DNA of 64,000 nt from Fremontodendron californicum (GCA_030761205.1 JAULJL010000032.1:4531134-4595133); one strand, 5' to 3'; counted from the first letter of the stretch, positions 47,098 to 60,173 are shown. A program made the numbers and translations. Notes: generated from the letters alone by a model not told the origin.

Positions 47098-47745
47098 TCA
47101 CAAAGACAAAGTGCAATCCACTCCTTGCTCGTTCATATCTCTTTTTCTTTTTCCGAGCGTTTGCGAAACAACCGTAGCAGATAAACACTCATAAGCTTGG
47201 AGCTTTTTAAGTAAATCTTCAATGGTTGTAGCAGAAATTATGGTTCTCCTTGCCTCTGAAAACATGAATCCATTATCCACAGCATTATCTAAATATAAAA
47301 GCAAATTACTAAAATAACCATTAATATTAAGCAAACCAATGGGTTTCTTATTTGTGACCAAAGATGACCAAGAAGCCACGCAAGCTATTTCTTCCAATGT
47401 ACCCAGACCTCCTGGTAAAGCAATGAATGCATCGGCAGAATGGTACATGATTGTTATCCGTTCAGGGACACTCCAGACTTGTATTTCCTTACCCACGGTA
47501 GGTCCACAAAAACTTGTGAATAGTTTTGGCACGATTCCTAGAACTGGACTTCCTCCGGCGTGTGCTGCTGTAGCGACTGCTCCCATTAAACCCGTACTAC
47601 CGCCTCCATAAATCAAGTGGATCTTTTGTTGGGCAAGTATTACTCCAACTCTTATGGCTTCATCAGCGAATATGTTATTTTTTCCTGGATAAGCACCTCC
47701 AAAGACACAAATTTTTTTAATGCGCTGGGATGAAGTACTTTCCAT
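47098..47745 (-). CDS. LOG-family cytokinin riboside 5'-monophosphate phosphoribohydrolase (LOG copy 6)
   Basis: Intact, 215 codons from MESTSS (228 from Met at 47784). YGGGSTGLMG, Arg96 and the full PGGLGTLEE are present. Distinct residues include FTSFCGP, WSVPER, NLLLYLD and DMNEQ; KIHLIYGG and AYECLSA are shared with LOG copy 3. The changes are spread out and avoid the motifs. It belongs to the only near-complete element and lies 365 bp after its zinc-finger ORF, with the TTCTCTTTCAG acceptor between them. Confidence 0.9.
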   Translation of the reverse strand: MESTSSQRIKKICVFGGAYPGKNNIFADEAIRVGVILAQQKIHLIYGGGSTGLMGAVATAAHAGGSPVLGIVPKLFTSFCGPTVGKEIQVWSVPERITIMYHSADAFIALPGGLGTLEEIACVASWSSLVTNKKPIGLLNINGYFSNLLLYLDNAVDNGFMFSEARRTIISATTIEDLLKKLQAYECLSATVVSQTLGKRKRDMNEQGVDCTLSL

Positions 47746-48110
47746 TTTTTTTTTCTTCGAGTGCCTGAAAGAGAATGAGTACATGGTGTAATATATAGAG
47801 GACTCAGTAGTGAATCAGACAAGAGTAATAATGTCGCCGAAAGTGTATCTGACCTGTCAGAAGAAAATGTTAACCTAACAAAAGATTTTTGCGTGATTTC
47901 AGGAAGAAAATCAAAAAGAGAAGAAAAAATCAACCGTAAAAGACAAATAAAAAAAAAACGAGAATAGTTACACAAATCGAACAACACGTAAATTAAACCA
48001 AAATAAAGTTATTGCAAATCAAACCAAAAGTTGAGAAGTCATTTATTGTAGTTGTGATTGTGGCTCACATCTTCCTCTGGTTTTACGTCCAGAAACGGCT
48101 TAAACGCCTT
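47746..48110 (-). other. ZF-LOG spacer, single 123-bp unit
   Basis: Same layout as 36002-36360, reversed. No reliable gene is seen. Confidence 0.55.
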
Positions 48111-48647
48111 CTATGAGTCGAGGATATGCTTCCCATCCAGTTTTCTTACAAGCTGGCAAACAGGGTCTTTTAACATCAGATTCCCAAGATGTTGCCATTC
48201 CCTTTGGAATTGCGGCCATAAATCAAGAATTTCTCTTTGTACGTCTCCACTAGGATGCGTCTCAAGAGAAAGTTGGATATTACCCAAATTCTCCTTACTC
48301 AGTCCATCCTTAATGAATTCAATTTTATCATCTCGATTAGAGGACGGAATCCCAATAGAACGACATTTACCGTTACACGTCCATCGTGCACATTTGTGGC
48401 AATTTGAACTCATGCGCTTTGCTCGTCGCTTCTTTGCAAAAGTGCTTCTACCTGTACCTGGTAAATGCAAAACAGGAAGATATTCATCTTCACGTACCTT
48501 GGCTTCAATTATCCAACGTATGTCGTCAGGAATCCCTTTGTGCATAAGCATTCTTAATCTTTCAAGTCGAACTTGGTAAAGCTTCAGTAAAATATTTCGA
48601 GGAAAAGGAGGAAATCGTTTCTGCAATCTTGTGAGAATATCATCCAT
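48111..48647 (-). CDS. Cys4 zinc-finger, viral NABP-like accessory protein (ZF copy IV)
   Basis: Intact 178-codon ORF. The GTGRSTFAKKRRAKR stretch and the C-x2-C-x4-C-x3-C cluster are unchanged; the only clear difference from copy II is Ile for Leu in DIRWII. The ATG is preceded on its strand by a pyrimidine tract and CAG, the conserved acceptor. It lies between gag-pol III and LOG copy 6 in the complete element, so the accessory module was present when that element was whole. Confidence 0.62.
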   Translation of the reverse strand: MDDILTRLQKRFPPFPRNILLKLYQVRLERLRMLMHKGIPDDIRWIIEAKVREDEYLPVLHLPGTGRSTFAKKRRAKRMSSNCHKCARWTCNGKCRSIGIPSSNRDDKIEFIKDGLSKENLGNIQLSLETHPSGDVQREILDLWPQFQREWQHLGNLMLKDPVCQLVRKLDGKHILDS

Positions 48648-48981
48648 CCTGAAAAAAAATGAAAAAAATGAAAGAGAAATTGGAAGAGAAATTTATATAC
48701 AATATCAGTTTTGTGGGTAGCTGATGGAACCGATTTAAATAATCACGGAGTACCGTTATCCGCCATTTAACCGGGGTTAAAAAAATAAATTAAAAATTAT
48801 ATTTACATCTTGTAAGAGAAAAGAACTATTAAACAAAAGAAAAGAAAAACAATAAAAGATAGAATGATGGAGAGTAAGGAATATGCAAATCTGATATAAT
48901 AGATGCTCTCCATCCTTTTGGGTTGCCTCCCAAGAAGCGCTTGGTTTATTGTCCTCAGCCTAACTTAGACCAATGCCATTA
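48648..48981 (-). other. Spacer from gag-pol to zinc-finger ORF
   Basis: Same as 23579-23920 in reverse: splice acceptor, AT-rich stretch, and the post-pol hairpin motif near 48920-48940. Confidence 0.65.
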
Positions 48982-51900
48982 TTATTCAACATACTTTGGC
49001 TCAAAAAGTGGAAACTCCTCCACATCTTGTATTGGAAAGTTCTCATAGTAAGGCTTCAATCTATGACCATTCACTTTGAATGCCTTATCTGTTTTTGGGC
49101 TTTGGATTTCAACTGCACCATGAGTAAATACATTAGTAATAACAAAAGGTCCAACCCAACGAGAACGTAACTTACCTGGATATAACTTAAGGCGTGAATG
49201 GAAGAGAAGAACTTTTTGTCCAACAACAAATTCTTTTCTTGATATCATCTTGTCATGGAATGCCTTAGTCTTTTCCTTGTAAATCCTAGAATTCTGATAG
49301 GCATCATTCCTTATCTCCTCTAATTCTTGTAGGTCAAGTTTTCTTTTCTTTCCTATCTCATCCATCTCCATGTTGCATTGTTTGATAGCCCAATATGATT
49401 TATGTTCCAATTCAACCGGAAGATGACAAGGCTTACCATAAACAAGTCGATAAGGAGACATACCAATGGGTGTCTTATATGCTGTCCTATAAGCCCAAAG
49501 TGCATCATCAAGTCGTGAACTCCAATCCTTCCCATTTAGATTAACTGTCTTTTCAAGGATGGACTTAACTTCTCGGTTTGACACTTCAGCTTGCCCACTA
49601 GTTTGAGGATGATATGAGGTGGAGACCTTGTGTGTGATGTTATACTTCCTCAAAAGTGCTTCCATAGTCCTATTGCAAAAGTGAGTACCTCTATCGCTGA
49701 TTATGGCCTTTGGCGTTCCAAACCTAGCAAAGATGTTAGTCTTGACAAAATCTGAAACAACTTTAGAGTCATTAGTCCTAGTGGATTTTGCTTCCACCCA
49801 CTTTGAAACATAATCAACGGCAAGTAAAATATAAAGATTACCAAAAGAAGGAGGAAAAGGTCCCATGAAATCCATGCCCCATACATCAAAAATTTCAACA
49901 ATAAGTATTGGAGTTTGAGGCATTTGATTTCTAGCACCTAAGTTACCAGTTCTTTGGCAACGATCACATGACTTGCAAAAGAGGTATGCATCTTTGAATA
50001 TGGTAGGCCAATAAAATCCAGAATCAAGAACTTTCATGGCTGTTCTTTTGGATCCAAAGTGTCCTCCACATGCATAAGAGTGACAAAAGGTGAGAATAGA
50101 TTGAAATTCAGTTTCGAGTACACACCTTCTTATAATCTGATCGGAGCAATGCTTCCAAAGGTAAGGATCATCCCATATGTAGTATTTGGCATCACTCTTG
50201 ATCTTATTTCTTTGAGCTTGTGTCAACTCTTGTGGCAACTTCTTGGTAACTAAGTAATTAACAATATCAGCATACCAAGGAGTTGTTGTACTTATAAAAA
50301 GAAGTTGCTCATCCGGAAAGTTCTCATTCAAGGGTAGTGCATCCTCTTCATGAACTAAACGGCTAAGATGGTCCGCAACCAGGTTGTCACTACCTCTCTT
50401 ATCTTTTATCTTCAAATCAAACTCTTGTAAGAGAAGTATCCATCTAATCAACCTTGGTTTGGCCTCCTTTTTAGTGAGTAAGTACTTAAGGGCTGCATGG
50501 TCAGAATATACAATTACTTTAGTACCAATTAAATAAGATCGAAATTTTTCTAAAGCAAATACAACAGCCAAAAGTTCTTTTTCAGTAGTGGAATAGTTCA
50601 ATTGAGCATCATTAAGAGTTCGGGAGGCATAATAAATGGCATGTGAGGCTTTGCCAACCCGTTGGCCCAAAACAGCTCCAATGGCATAGTCACTAGCATC
50701 ACACATGATTTCAAAAGGTACATTCCAATCTGGTGGTTGGATGATAGGAGCTGATGTCAAGAGTCCCTTCAATGTTTCAAACGCCTCTTTGCATTTATCA
50801 TCAAAGTGGAAAACCACATCTTTTTGTAGTAGCTTGCAAAGAGGTAATGTGATCTTTGAGAAGTCTTTGATAAATCTCCTATAGAAACCTGCATGTCCAA
50901 GAAAAGAACGAACCTCTCTCACATTTGTGGGAGGTGGTAAAGAATGCATAATATCTATTTTAGACTTATCAACCTCTATCCCTCTAGAAGAAATAACATG
51001 GCCCAAAACTATTCCTTGCTCTACCATAAAGTGACATTTTTCCCAATTCAAAACAAGGTTAGTTTCCATGCATCTTTCAAGTACAAGTGTAAGGTTCTCT
51101 AGACATCTATCAAAAGAATCACCATAGACACTAAAATCATCCATAAACACTTCTATGATGTTCTCTACATAATCTGAAAATATGCTAACCATACACCTTT
51201 GGAATGTAGCTGGTGCATTACAAAGACCAAATGGCATACGTCGGTATGCAAAAGTACCAAATGGACATGTGAATGTTGTTTTCTCTTGGTCCTCCGGAGC
51301 AATGGCTATCTGATTATAACCTGAAAAACCATCAAGAAAACAATAATGAGAATGGCCAGCTAACCTTTCAAGCATTTGATCAATAAAAGGTAAAGGAAAG
51401 TGGTCTTTGCGAGTTGTAGAATTAAGTTTACGATAATCAATACAAACTCGCCATCCTGTTTGAATCCTAGTAGGAACAAGTTCATTCTCATTATTTGTTA
51501 CCACCGTTACACCTGATTTCTTTGGAACCACTTGGACTGGGCTCACCCATTTGCTATCCGAGATAGGATAGATCACTCCAACATCTAGGAGCTTCAGTAT
51601 CTCCTTTTTCACAACCTCCATCATAGGAGGGTTCAATCTTCTTTGTGCTTCTCTTGTTGGTTTAGACCCTTCCTCTAACAAAATTCGGTGCATGCACATG
51701 GATGGGCTTATTCCCTTGATATCGGCAATTGTCCAACCAATTGCTGTTTTATGCTCTCTAAGCACCTGGATAAGTCGCTCTTCTTGCAAAGGTGTGAGCT
51801 CTTTGGCAATGATGATCGGTAGTGTGTCCTTTTTACCTAAGAACACATATTTCAAGTGGTTCGGTAGTGGTTTCAACTCTAAAGTTGGTGCCTGCAAAAT

Positions 51901-54315
51901 GGAAGGTAGAAGTTTCTCATTAGATAAAGGCAAATCAATAAATGAAACATCAAACCTTGCATCTTTAGGTTGCAACAAGTGTAAAGATTCTAGTGCCCCT
52001 TCCACCTGGTCACTCAAGGCTAGTTTAGCATTCCCCATTCCGAGATGGTTGCTAAGGACTATTTCTACACTATCTTCACCATCTAGCTCATAAGCTTGCT
52101 GCACTAGTGAGTCAATTATATCAATATTAAAAACAGAATGCACATCACTAGGATATCTCATGGCCTCAAAAATGTTAAAGCGAATTATTTCACCATCAAA
52201 TTCCATAGTTAAAGTGCCATCATGTACATCTATTTTAGTTCTTGCTGTTTTCAAGAATGGTCTCCCTAATAGAATAGGTGTGGGATTAGAAGACATCTCA
52301 TCTTCCATCTCAATAACATAAAAGTCAGCGGGAAAAACCAATTCATTAACCTGTACAAGAACGTCTTCTACAACTCCTCTTGGATAAGTGTTAGAACGGT
52401 CAGCAAGTTGTATTATAACACCGGTTTCCTCTAATGGTCCTAGATTCAATGAAGCATAAATTGAATATGGCATGACATTAATAGATGCCCCTAGATCTAG
52501 CATAGCACGCTCAAACCTGGTGTTGCCTATCTTACAAGGAATGGTAAACATACCTGGATCCTTGCATTTAGGTGGGAGTTTCTTTTGAAGAGCAGCTGAC
52601 ACATTCTCCCCTACACTTACCTTTTCATTCCATTTCAACTTCCGTTTAGATGTGCACAACTCTTTTAGGAACTTGGCATATCTTGGCACTTGCTTGATAA
52701 CATCTAGTAAAGGAATGTTCACCTCTACTTTCCGGAAGGTTTCCAAAATTTCCTTCTCTTGCTCCTCCTTCTTGGACTTTGCTAACCTGCTAGGAAAAGG
52801 TGGAGGAGTTATATAAGAAGGAAAGGATGGTTTAGGAATTACCTTTTTTAGTGGCTCGTTGGGATGTGAAGAGGATGCCATGGTATTGTTCTCCCCTTGA
52901 GCACTATCATTTTGTGGTGTCTCTAGCTGTTTCCCACTTCTTAAATTTATAGCATTGGCATTCTCTCTTGGATTCACTATGGTTTGGGAAGGTAATTTCC
53001 CAGAATCCCTTGCTTGCATTTGACTCATGGTTGTTGCCAATTGCCCTATTTGAGTCTCCAAATTTCGAATACTTGTCTTTGTTTCCTGTTGAAATTGAAT
53101 TGTATTAGTAGAAAGAGCTTTAACAAGATCTTCAAGAGAAGTACCTGAATTTTGGGTGGGTGGTAGTTGTTGTCGGGTTTGGTATGGTTGTTGCACTCTT
53201 TGCTGAAAACCCGGTGGCCTGTGGTCAAATGGTGGAGGAATAGTTTGTGATTGGTTCCCTCCATAATTGAAGTTTGGATGATCCCTCCATCCTGGATTGT
53301 AAGTGTTTGAGTAGGGATCATATTTCCTTGATTGGTTCTGAAATCCACCCATGGCATTCACATGTTCATTGGTATCCTCTTGAAGTGTTGGACACATATC
53401 AGTTTGGTGCCCTATGTTTGAACATATGCCACAAGCCTTTATTTGTTGTATTTTACCTACAGCCAATTGTTGAACAAGAGAAGTCAGTTTATCAAATTTT
53501 TGTTCAAGGGATGATATACTTACCTCATTAACTCTCTTGGGTTGTGGTGGTGGATCTTGTCTCATTGAGAACTGTTGAGAATTGGCTGCCATGTTGGAGA
53601 TTAATGTTCTAGCAGCCCTGGGAGTCTTATCAACTAGAGCTCCCCCACTAGCGGCATCTATCATACTTCTCTCCATGGGCATGAGACCTTCATAGAAGTA
53701 TTGGATGAGAAGTTGTTCACTTATTTGATGGTGTGGACATGATGCACAAAGTTTCTTGAACCTCTCCCAATATTCATATAAGGACTCTCCGTTGTATTGC
53801 CGAATCCCACATATCTCTTTCCTAATGTTGGCAGCCTTAGATGCTGGGAAATACCTTTCCAAGAATGCTTTCTTCAAATCATTCCATGTAGTGATGGTCC
53901 CGGATGGTAGATAGTAGAGCCATTCCTTTGCTGAATCAGCTAGAGAGAATGGGAAGGCTCTCAACTTAACTTGCTCTTCCGTGACCCCTGTTGGTCTCAT
54001 ACTTGAGCAAACTACATGGAATTCCTTGAGGTGCTTATTTGGATCCTCTCCTGCAAAACCATGAAAAGTTGGGAGAAGATGAATCAAACCAGATTTTAAT
54101 TCAAAAGCTACCTCAAGATTAGCATATTCAATGCATAATGGTTGTTGACCCAAGTCCGGAGCGGCTAGCTCCTTGAGAGTTCGGTTGTCAGCTGCTGCCA
54201 TCTCTCCTTGCTACTCTTGGATGTTTTGGATCAACTCCTCGATTGGTTGTTGGTGAGAAGTTATAAATTCCCGAATTTTCCTAAGTCGTAAGTCTTCTTC
54301 GGGAGCTTGGAACAT
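48982..54315 (-). pseudogene. gag-pol: Athila-type Gag-Pol polyprotein, copy III (early TAG, otherwise intact)
   Basis: The frame of 1778 codons is open except for TAG at codon 35 (complement of 54211-54213; GAG elsewhere). Met39 (54201) follows four codons later and opens 1739 codons with every domain, so internal initiation could still give nearly full Gag-Pol. Visible sites: CCHC knuckle 295-308, protease DLGA, RT with DYRKLN and FMDD, RNase H, integrase HHCC and D, D-x35-E with SNRE. Scattered substitutions (for example SDQVEGALESLHLLQ and TNIFARFG) show this copy is older than, or of a different lineage from, I and II. It is the best candidate here for a source of trans-acting proteins. 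Confidence 0.93.
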
Positions 54316-54402
54316 TCACTAATAAAAAAAAAAAATAAGAAAGTAAATAATTAGAACAGAAAATAAGAATAAACCAATAAACTAATAAACTAAAGAAAGC
54401 AA

Positions 54403-54420
54403 TCCCCGGCAACGGCGCCA
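54403..54420 (-). other. Primer-binding site (tRNA-Asp type)
   Basis: An 18/18 complement to the 3' end of plant tRNA-Asp, six bases (54421-54426) from the LTR end. The leader to the gag ATG (54316-54402) is 87 bp. Confidence 0.9.
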
Positions 54421-54426
54421 AAAATT

Positions 54427-56337
54427 TGATGCACCCAAAAGAGTGTATCTTATTTAACCTTGCACTAAAAAGATAAATTGTAAGTATAGTAGTTAGCAAG
54501 GGTCGAGTCCTCAGGGATTGGGTTTTAGTTTATAAGTTAATAGTTTAAAACTTAAATTCAAGAACAATAAAAGAAAAGGGGTTTTTGAAGCCAGATTTAA
54601 ACTAAAGTAAATAATAAGAAGAAGATGCAAGGCGGTATAACCAGCCAATAAAAATATATATACTAAATTAGGCGGTATAACCAGCCAATAAAAATATATA
54701 TACTAAATTAGGCGGTATAACCAGCCAATAAAAGTAAAACAAAGTTAATATACAAATTAGGCGGTATAACCAGCCAATAAAAATAAATATACTTTTAAAA
54801 ATAAGCAAACTAGAAAAGTAAGAAAACAAATAAGTAAGAAGAATCAAATATGAAAAATATGGTTAAGGTTTCATTCTCCACCACTAGACATCATTAAGAA
54901 TCAATTTCAGATCTATCAATATCAACCAACTATCAAAGTTAACAACCATAGATAACAACAAGCTCTGTTATCCCAATCTTTCCTTAGTTTGTCGTTAAAT
55001 AGAACAAGCTCTCTATTTAATCTCTAACCATTAAACAACCTAGAATAAGCTCTCTAAATTCAATTTAATGGCAGCTTTATGATGAGAAAGATAGGTTGAT
55101 CTAAGCAACAAACACATAAGCTCGGATTGTTCAACTTAGGTTATGTTCCACTTTGCAATTATTGAAAACTTGACCATAATCATTAATCACAAATTGCCAC
55201 TTATGAATAGGAAATCAAGACAATTACACGGATCAAGATTCCTAAACTAGCAATAGATAATTATCAAGATCTATCTAGTTGTACACCTAAATAAATCAAG
55301 ACAACATCATGAACAATTCTTGTAGAAAAACATAAGCAACTTTGATAGAAAATTAATGATAGATAGAATCTGAAAATCAATCACAAAACATGTCTAGGGC
55401 TTTGAAATCACCCTTAACCAAATAGAAGTTTAGCCTAGCATAGGCATTATAAACATAAACATAAAATTAAAGAAAATCTAAGAAGAAAATAAAAGAAAGA
55501 AAGAAGAAGAGGAAGAATATTAATTATCCAACCTCTTGCTCTCTCTAAAGAAAAAGAAAACTAGAGAAAAGAAAGAAAACTAGAGAAAAGAAAGAAGAAG
55601 AAAACTTAGAGAATTTTATTAAAATGGCTAATATCCTACCTATCTACAATATGATCCTCTACAATCATCCAAGGCCCTCTATTTATACACATTTTGGAAG
55701 GCTAAATGACAAGAGACAAGCTTTACAAATTTCAAAGGTAGGTATAATAGGTGGGTGAATTTTTCTAACAATTTTCGTCATATTGTATGACAATTTTGAT
55801 CAGCCAACTTGATGGTCGATTTCGTCAATGTTGGAGGCCTGATCTGATCACATGGTCTTCTAGAAAAAGGTTCCCCTATCAGTTACGGATTTATAGCCGT
55901 TGGAATCAGCTCATTTGCTGATGTGGATAAGCAGATATGGGCAAAATACGAAAACATGTCAGCACAGACGTCATTGCACATCAGCCAACTTGATGGTCGA
56001 TTTCGTCAATATTAGAGGCCTGATCTGATCATATGGTCTTCTAGACAAAGGTTTCCGTATCAGTTACGGATCCATAGCCATTGGAATCAGCTCATTTTCT
56101 GATGTGGATAAGCAGATATGGGCAAAATACGAAAACAGGTCAGCACAGACATCATTGCACATCAGCCAACTTGATGGTCGCTTTCGCTAGGGAAAACGAC
56201 TCCGTTTCAAGAAGTATAAAACATGAAAAAGATAGATATGCCGCTTAGCTTTGCACGGCTACAAATTTCAGCCTTATTGCTTCAGTGAAACTCCAGATAT
56301 AGCTGATATGGCAAAATGTGTCGGAACTGGAACTGAA
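54427..56337 (-). repeat. 5' LTR of minus-strand element (L12)
   Basis: It starts with the exact LTR end TGATGCACCC, has the hairpin array, TATA and two U3 units, and breaks at 56337 in a run of A, some 150 bp short of the LTR start. Confidence 0.87.
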
Positions 56338-58295
56338 AAAAAAAAAAAAAAAAAAACTTAAGAAGTATTCATTCTGAACAAGGTCTGAGTAAGGGAGACT
56401 TGAGACATACCTTGTCAGTTTGATTTCTTCTTTTCAAAAAAAAAAAAGAAAAAAAAAAGAAAAAAAAAAGAGTTTGTTGTGTTTTAAGCAATTTAGAAGT
56501 ATTCATTCTGAACAAGGTCTGAGTAAGGGAGACTTGAGACATACCTTGTCAGTTTGATTTTAATCTTTTTATGTTTACTTGTTAATTTTTGTTTAGTATT
56601 TTAGGATTATTTAGGTTGCATGGTTTTGTTTTGTTTTGAGTCTTAGTTGTTCCTATTCTTATGTTATTAGTTCTTTTCTCTTACACATGATTCTTTCATT
56701 TGAGTTAATAGACTTACATTGAGGACAATGTAAGAATTAAGTGTGGGGGGGAATGATTTAGGATTTCTTTTATTTTTGTCTACTTTTTTTTTTCTTTATT
56801 ATTATTATTATTATTTTTTTGTGAGTTTTAGTTCCTTTTTAATACAATGATGAGATATGAATTGCATAAGTCTAAAACAGATTTATTAGTGAGAAGATTT
56901 TCATGAGAATTGAGCTTGATGTCAACCTTTTTATGAGCCAATGTTAATATGATATGTTGATTGAGAAAGAAGCATGTTTAGACTTAATCTGACTTGTATA
57001 ATCATCATTGTGAGTTTTTGAGCCTATAATGATTGATGCATTATACAAATCAATCTAATTTCTTTCTTGAGTACTCTTATGATTACATGATTCTCTAGAA
57101 CTTGCTTTGAACCGTTTGAGACTATATTGATACATGTGACAACATGAATATGATAGAGGCATTAGGATTATAACCAGAGCCAAACAGCCATCCATTATTA
57201 ATGTTCTAAGAGAACATCCCCACTAGTGAGCCAATTTGAGCCTACATTAAATATGCTGTTTTATTGGTAACCACAACTTACACCTAGCCTAAATATACTT
57301 ATATCCTTACCCTTGTTCTAAAGATGGATTATATATTTTGAGACATATTGCAAAAAAACAAGGGATATTTTTAGTTGAAAATTTGGGTTAGAAACAAGAA
57401 ATAAGTGTGGGGGGAAAAGAAAAGAAAAGTCAAGAGAAAAAGAAATGGAATACTGGCAAATACATTCCTAAGTAAAAAAATATGAACCATCTCTTGAATT
57501 TGTGGAAAAAGAAAAAGATGTTACAAAGTTGTTTAGAATGAAGAAAAGGCCCAACATGAATATTCGGCCTAGGTGACTATGTACTTGTAAAGAGTTTTGA
57601 GAAGTTTCTTTGTATAATCTTTTTATGTCTCTAAACTTTATGAACTCTTTGGAACCTTTGTGATATCTTTATCCTTTTGTTCTTCAACCACATTACAAAC
57701 CCCTTGGCCCCATTACAACCTTGATTAAAGACCTCTTGATTCATGATGTTGTATGATCTAAATAGGGGAGAATAGGTGGACAAGCAAGAATATGGTAGAA
57801 CTGTTTTCATGAGATTGATTGAGTGTAAACACTTCACCACTACTTTAAAGAGTGAAAATCATGAGGGTATCCCATGTGAGAAGTTGAGATTAAATTTGAA
57901 CATGCAATATTTTGATTGAGATATGTTATGCTAATATTGGCTTAACTCAAACAATTTACATTCAAGCTTGATTTTTTGTGAAATTCTTTAAGCTATTGAT
58001 TAGTTTATAAGACTTGTTCAAAGATTGTCTCTAATTTGTATTGAAAGGATTAGGAGTAAATATTTTTAGTATATGTAGTTTATTTATATTTTAGTTTTTC
58101 AATGTTTGTGGGTATCGTTCTAGTAAACCCTCACGAGACTAAACTCGTCCACTAGGGACACCTAGGGGTTTAAAGGCTTGTGTCACATGCTAAGTGCCAC
58201 CGTGATTTCCTACGAAAATGGATTAGATTAGATTTTCTTATTTTATTTTTATTGAGTCGTTGCTAGGGACTAGCAACAATCTAAGTGTGGGGGTG
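56338..58295 (+). other. 3' non-coding region, plus strand, without LOG
   Basis: It starts in a poly-A tract inside the paired 88-bp repeats and runs to the PPT ending at 58295. LOG and the beginning of the region are missing. A stretch at about 57165-57360 is clearly more divergent from the other copies than its surroundings. No gene is seen. Confidence 0.72.
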
Positions 58296-60173
58296 TGATA
58301 ACTCGTATAATTATATAGTTTTTAGTTATATTTTATTATTGTTTTGTGTCAAATACGAGTTATTATTGTTTAGTCTAATTGTGTTTATGATCTTTTATAT
58401 TTTTATGTATTTTGGTGTTTTTCACAAGTTTCTTTGAGTGATTTCAGATTACTAGAATTAAGGGCAAATCCAGTTAGTTCCAGTTCCGACACCTTTTTCC
58501 ATATCAGCTATATCTCGAGTTTCACTGAAGCAATAAGGCTGAAATTTGTGTCCATGCAAAGCTAAGAGGCATATCTATCTTTTTGATGTTTTACACTTCT
58601 TGAAACGGAGTCGTTTTCCCTAGCGAAATCGACCATCAAGTTGGCTGATGTGCAATGACGTCTGTGCTGACATGTTTTCGTATTATGCCCATATCTTCTT
58701 ATCCACATCAGCAAATGAGCTGATTCCAACGGCTATGGATCAGTAACTGATAGGGTAACATTTGTCTAGAAGACCATGTGATCCGATAAGGCCTCCACAA
58801 TTGACAAAATCGACCATCAAGTTGGCTGATCATAATCGTCATACATGACGAAAATTGTTAGAAAATGCACCCACCTATTATACCTACCTTTGAAATTTGT
58901 AAAGCTTGTCTCTTATCATTTAGCCCTCCAAAATGTGTATAAATAGAGGGCCTTGGATGATTGTAAGGGATCATATTGGAGATTGGTAGGATATTAGCCA
59001 TTTTAACAAAATTCTCTAAGTTTTCTTCTTCTTTCTTTTCTCTAGTTTTTTTTTTCTTTAGAAAGAGCAAGAGGTTGGATAATTAATATTCTTCTTCTTC
59101 TTCTTTCTTTCTTTTATTTTCTTCTTAGATTCTATTTAATTTTATGTTTATAATGCCTATGCTAGGCTAAACTTCTATTTGGTTAAGGGTGATTTCAAAG
59201 CCCTAGACATGTTTTGTGATTGATTTTCAGATTCTATCTATCATTAATTTTCTATCAAAGTTGCTTATGTTTTTCTACAAGAATTGTTCATGATGTTGTC
59301 TTGATTTATTTAGGTGTACAACTAGATAGATCTTGATAATTATCTATTGCTAGTTTAGGAATCTTGATCCGTGTAATTGTCTTGATTTCCTATTCATAAG
59401 TGGCAATTTGTGATTAATGATTATGGTCAAGTTTTCAATAATTGCAAAGTGGAACATAACCTAAGTTGAACAATCCGAGCTTATGTGTTTGTTGCTTAGA
59501 TCAACCTATCTTTCTCATCATAAAGCTGCCATTAAATTGAATTTAGAGAGCTTATTCTAGGTTGTTTAATGGTTAGAGATTAAATAGAGAGCTTGTTCTA
59601 TTTAACGACAAACTAAGGAAAGATTGGGATAACAGAGCTTGTTGTTATCTACGGTTGTTAACTTTGATAGTTGGTTGATATTGATAGATCTGAAATTGAT
59701 TCTTAATGATGTCTAGTGGTGGAGAATGAAACCTTAACCATATTTTTCATATTTGATTCTTCTTACTTATTTGTTTTCTTACTTTTCTAGTTTGCTTATT
59801 TTTAAAAGTATATTTATTTTTATTGGCTGGTTATACCGCCTAATTTGTATATTAACTTTGTTTTACTTTTATTGGCTGGTTATACCGTCTAATTTAGTAT
59901 ATATATTTTTATTGGCTGGTTATACCGCCTAATTTAGTATATATATTTTTATTGGCTGGTTATACCGCCTTGCATCTTCTTCTTATTATTTACTTTAGTT
60001 TAAATCTGGCTTCAAAAACCCCTTTTCTTTTATTGTTCTTGAATTTAAGTTTTAAACTATTAACTTATAAACTAAAACCCAATCCCTGAGGACTCGACCC
60101 TTGCTAACTACTATACTTACAATTTATCTTTTTAGTGCAAGGTTAAATAAGATACACTCTTTTGGGTGCATCA
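58296..60173 (+). repeat. Complete LTR, 1878 bp (L13)
   Basis: It has both termini, TGATAACTCG and TGCATCA, with a PPT on its left. There is one U3 unit with TGACGTC at 58656-58662, then TATA and the four-hairpin array; the second hairpin carries a C-to-T change near 59888. An 11-bp inverted repeat (58298-58308 and 58353-58363) sits at its start. Confidence 0.93.

Larger units (their letters stand above)
42970..56337 (-). mobile_element. Nearly complete autonomous-type Athila retrotransposon, about 13.4 kb
   Basis: On the minus strand, in order: 5' LTR (54427-56337, start missing), PBS, leader, gag-pol III, zinc-finger ORF, LOG, 3' region, PPT, 3' LTR (42970-45000, last 16 bp or so missing). 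This is the only unit in the window with every part. Both outer ends are cut by junctions to other element copies, so no target-site duplication can be read. Confidence 0.88.
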
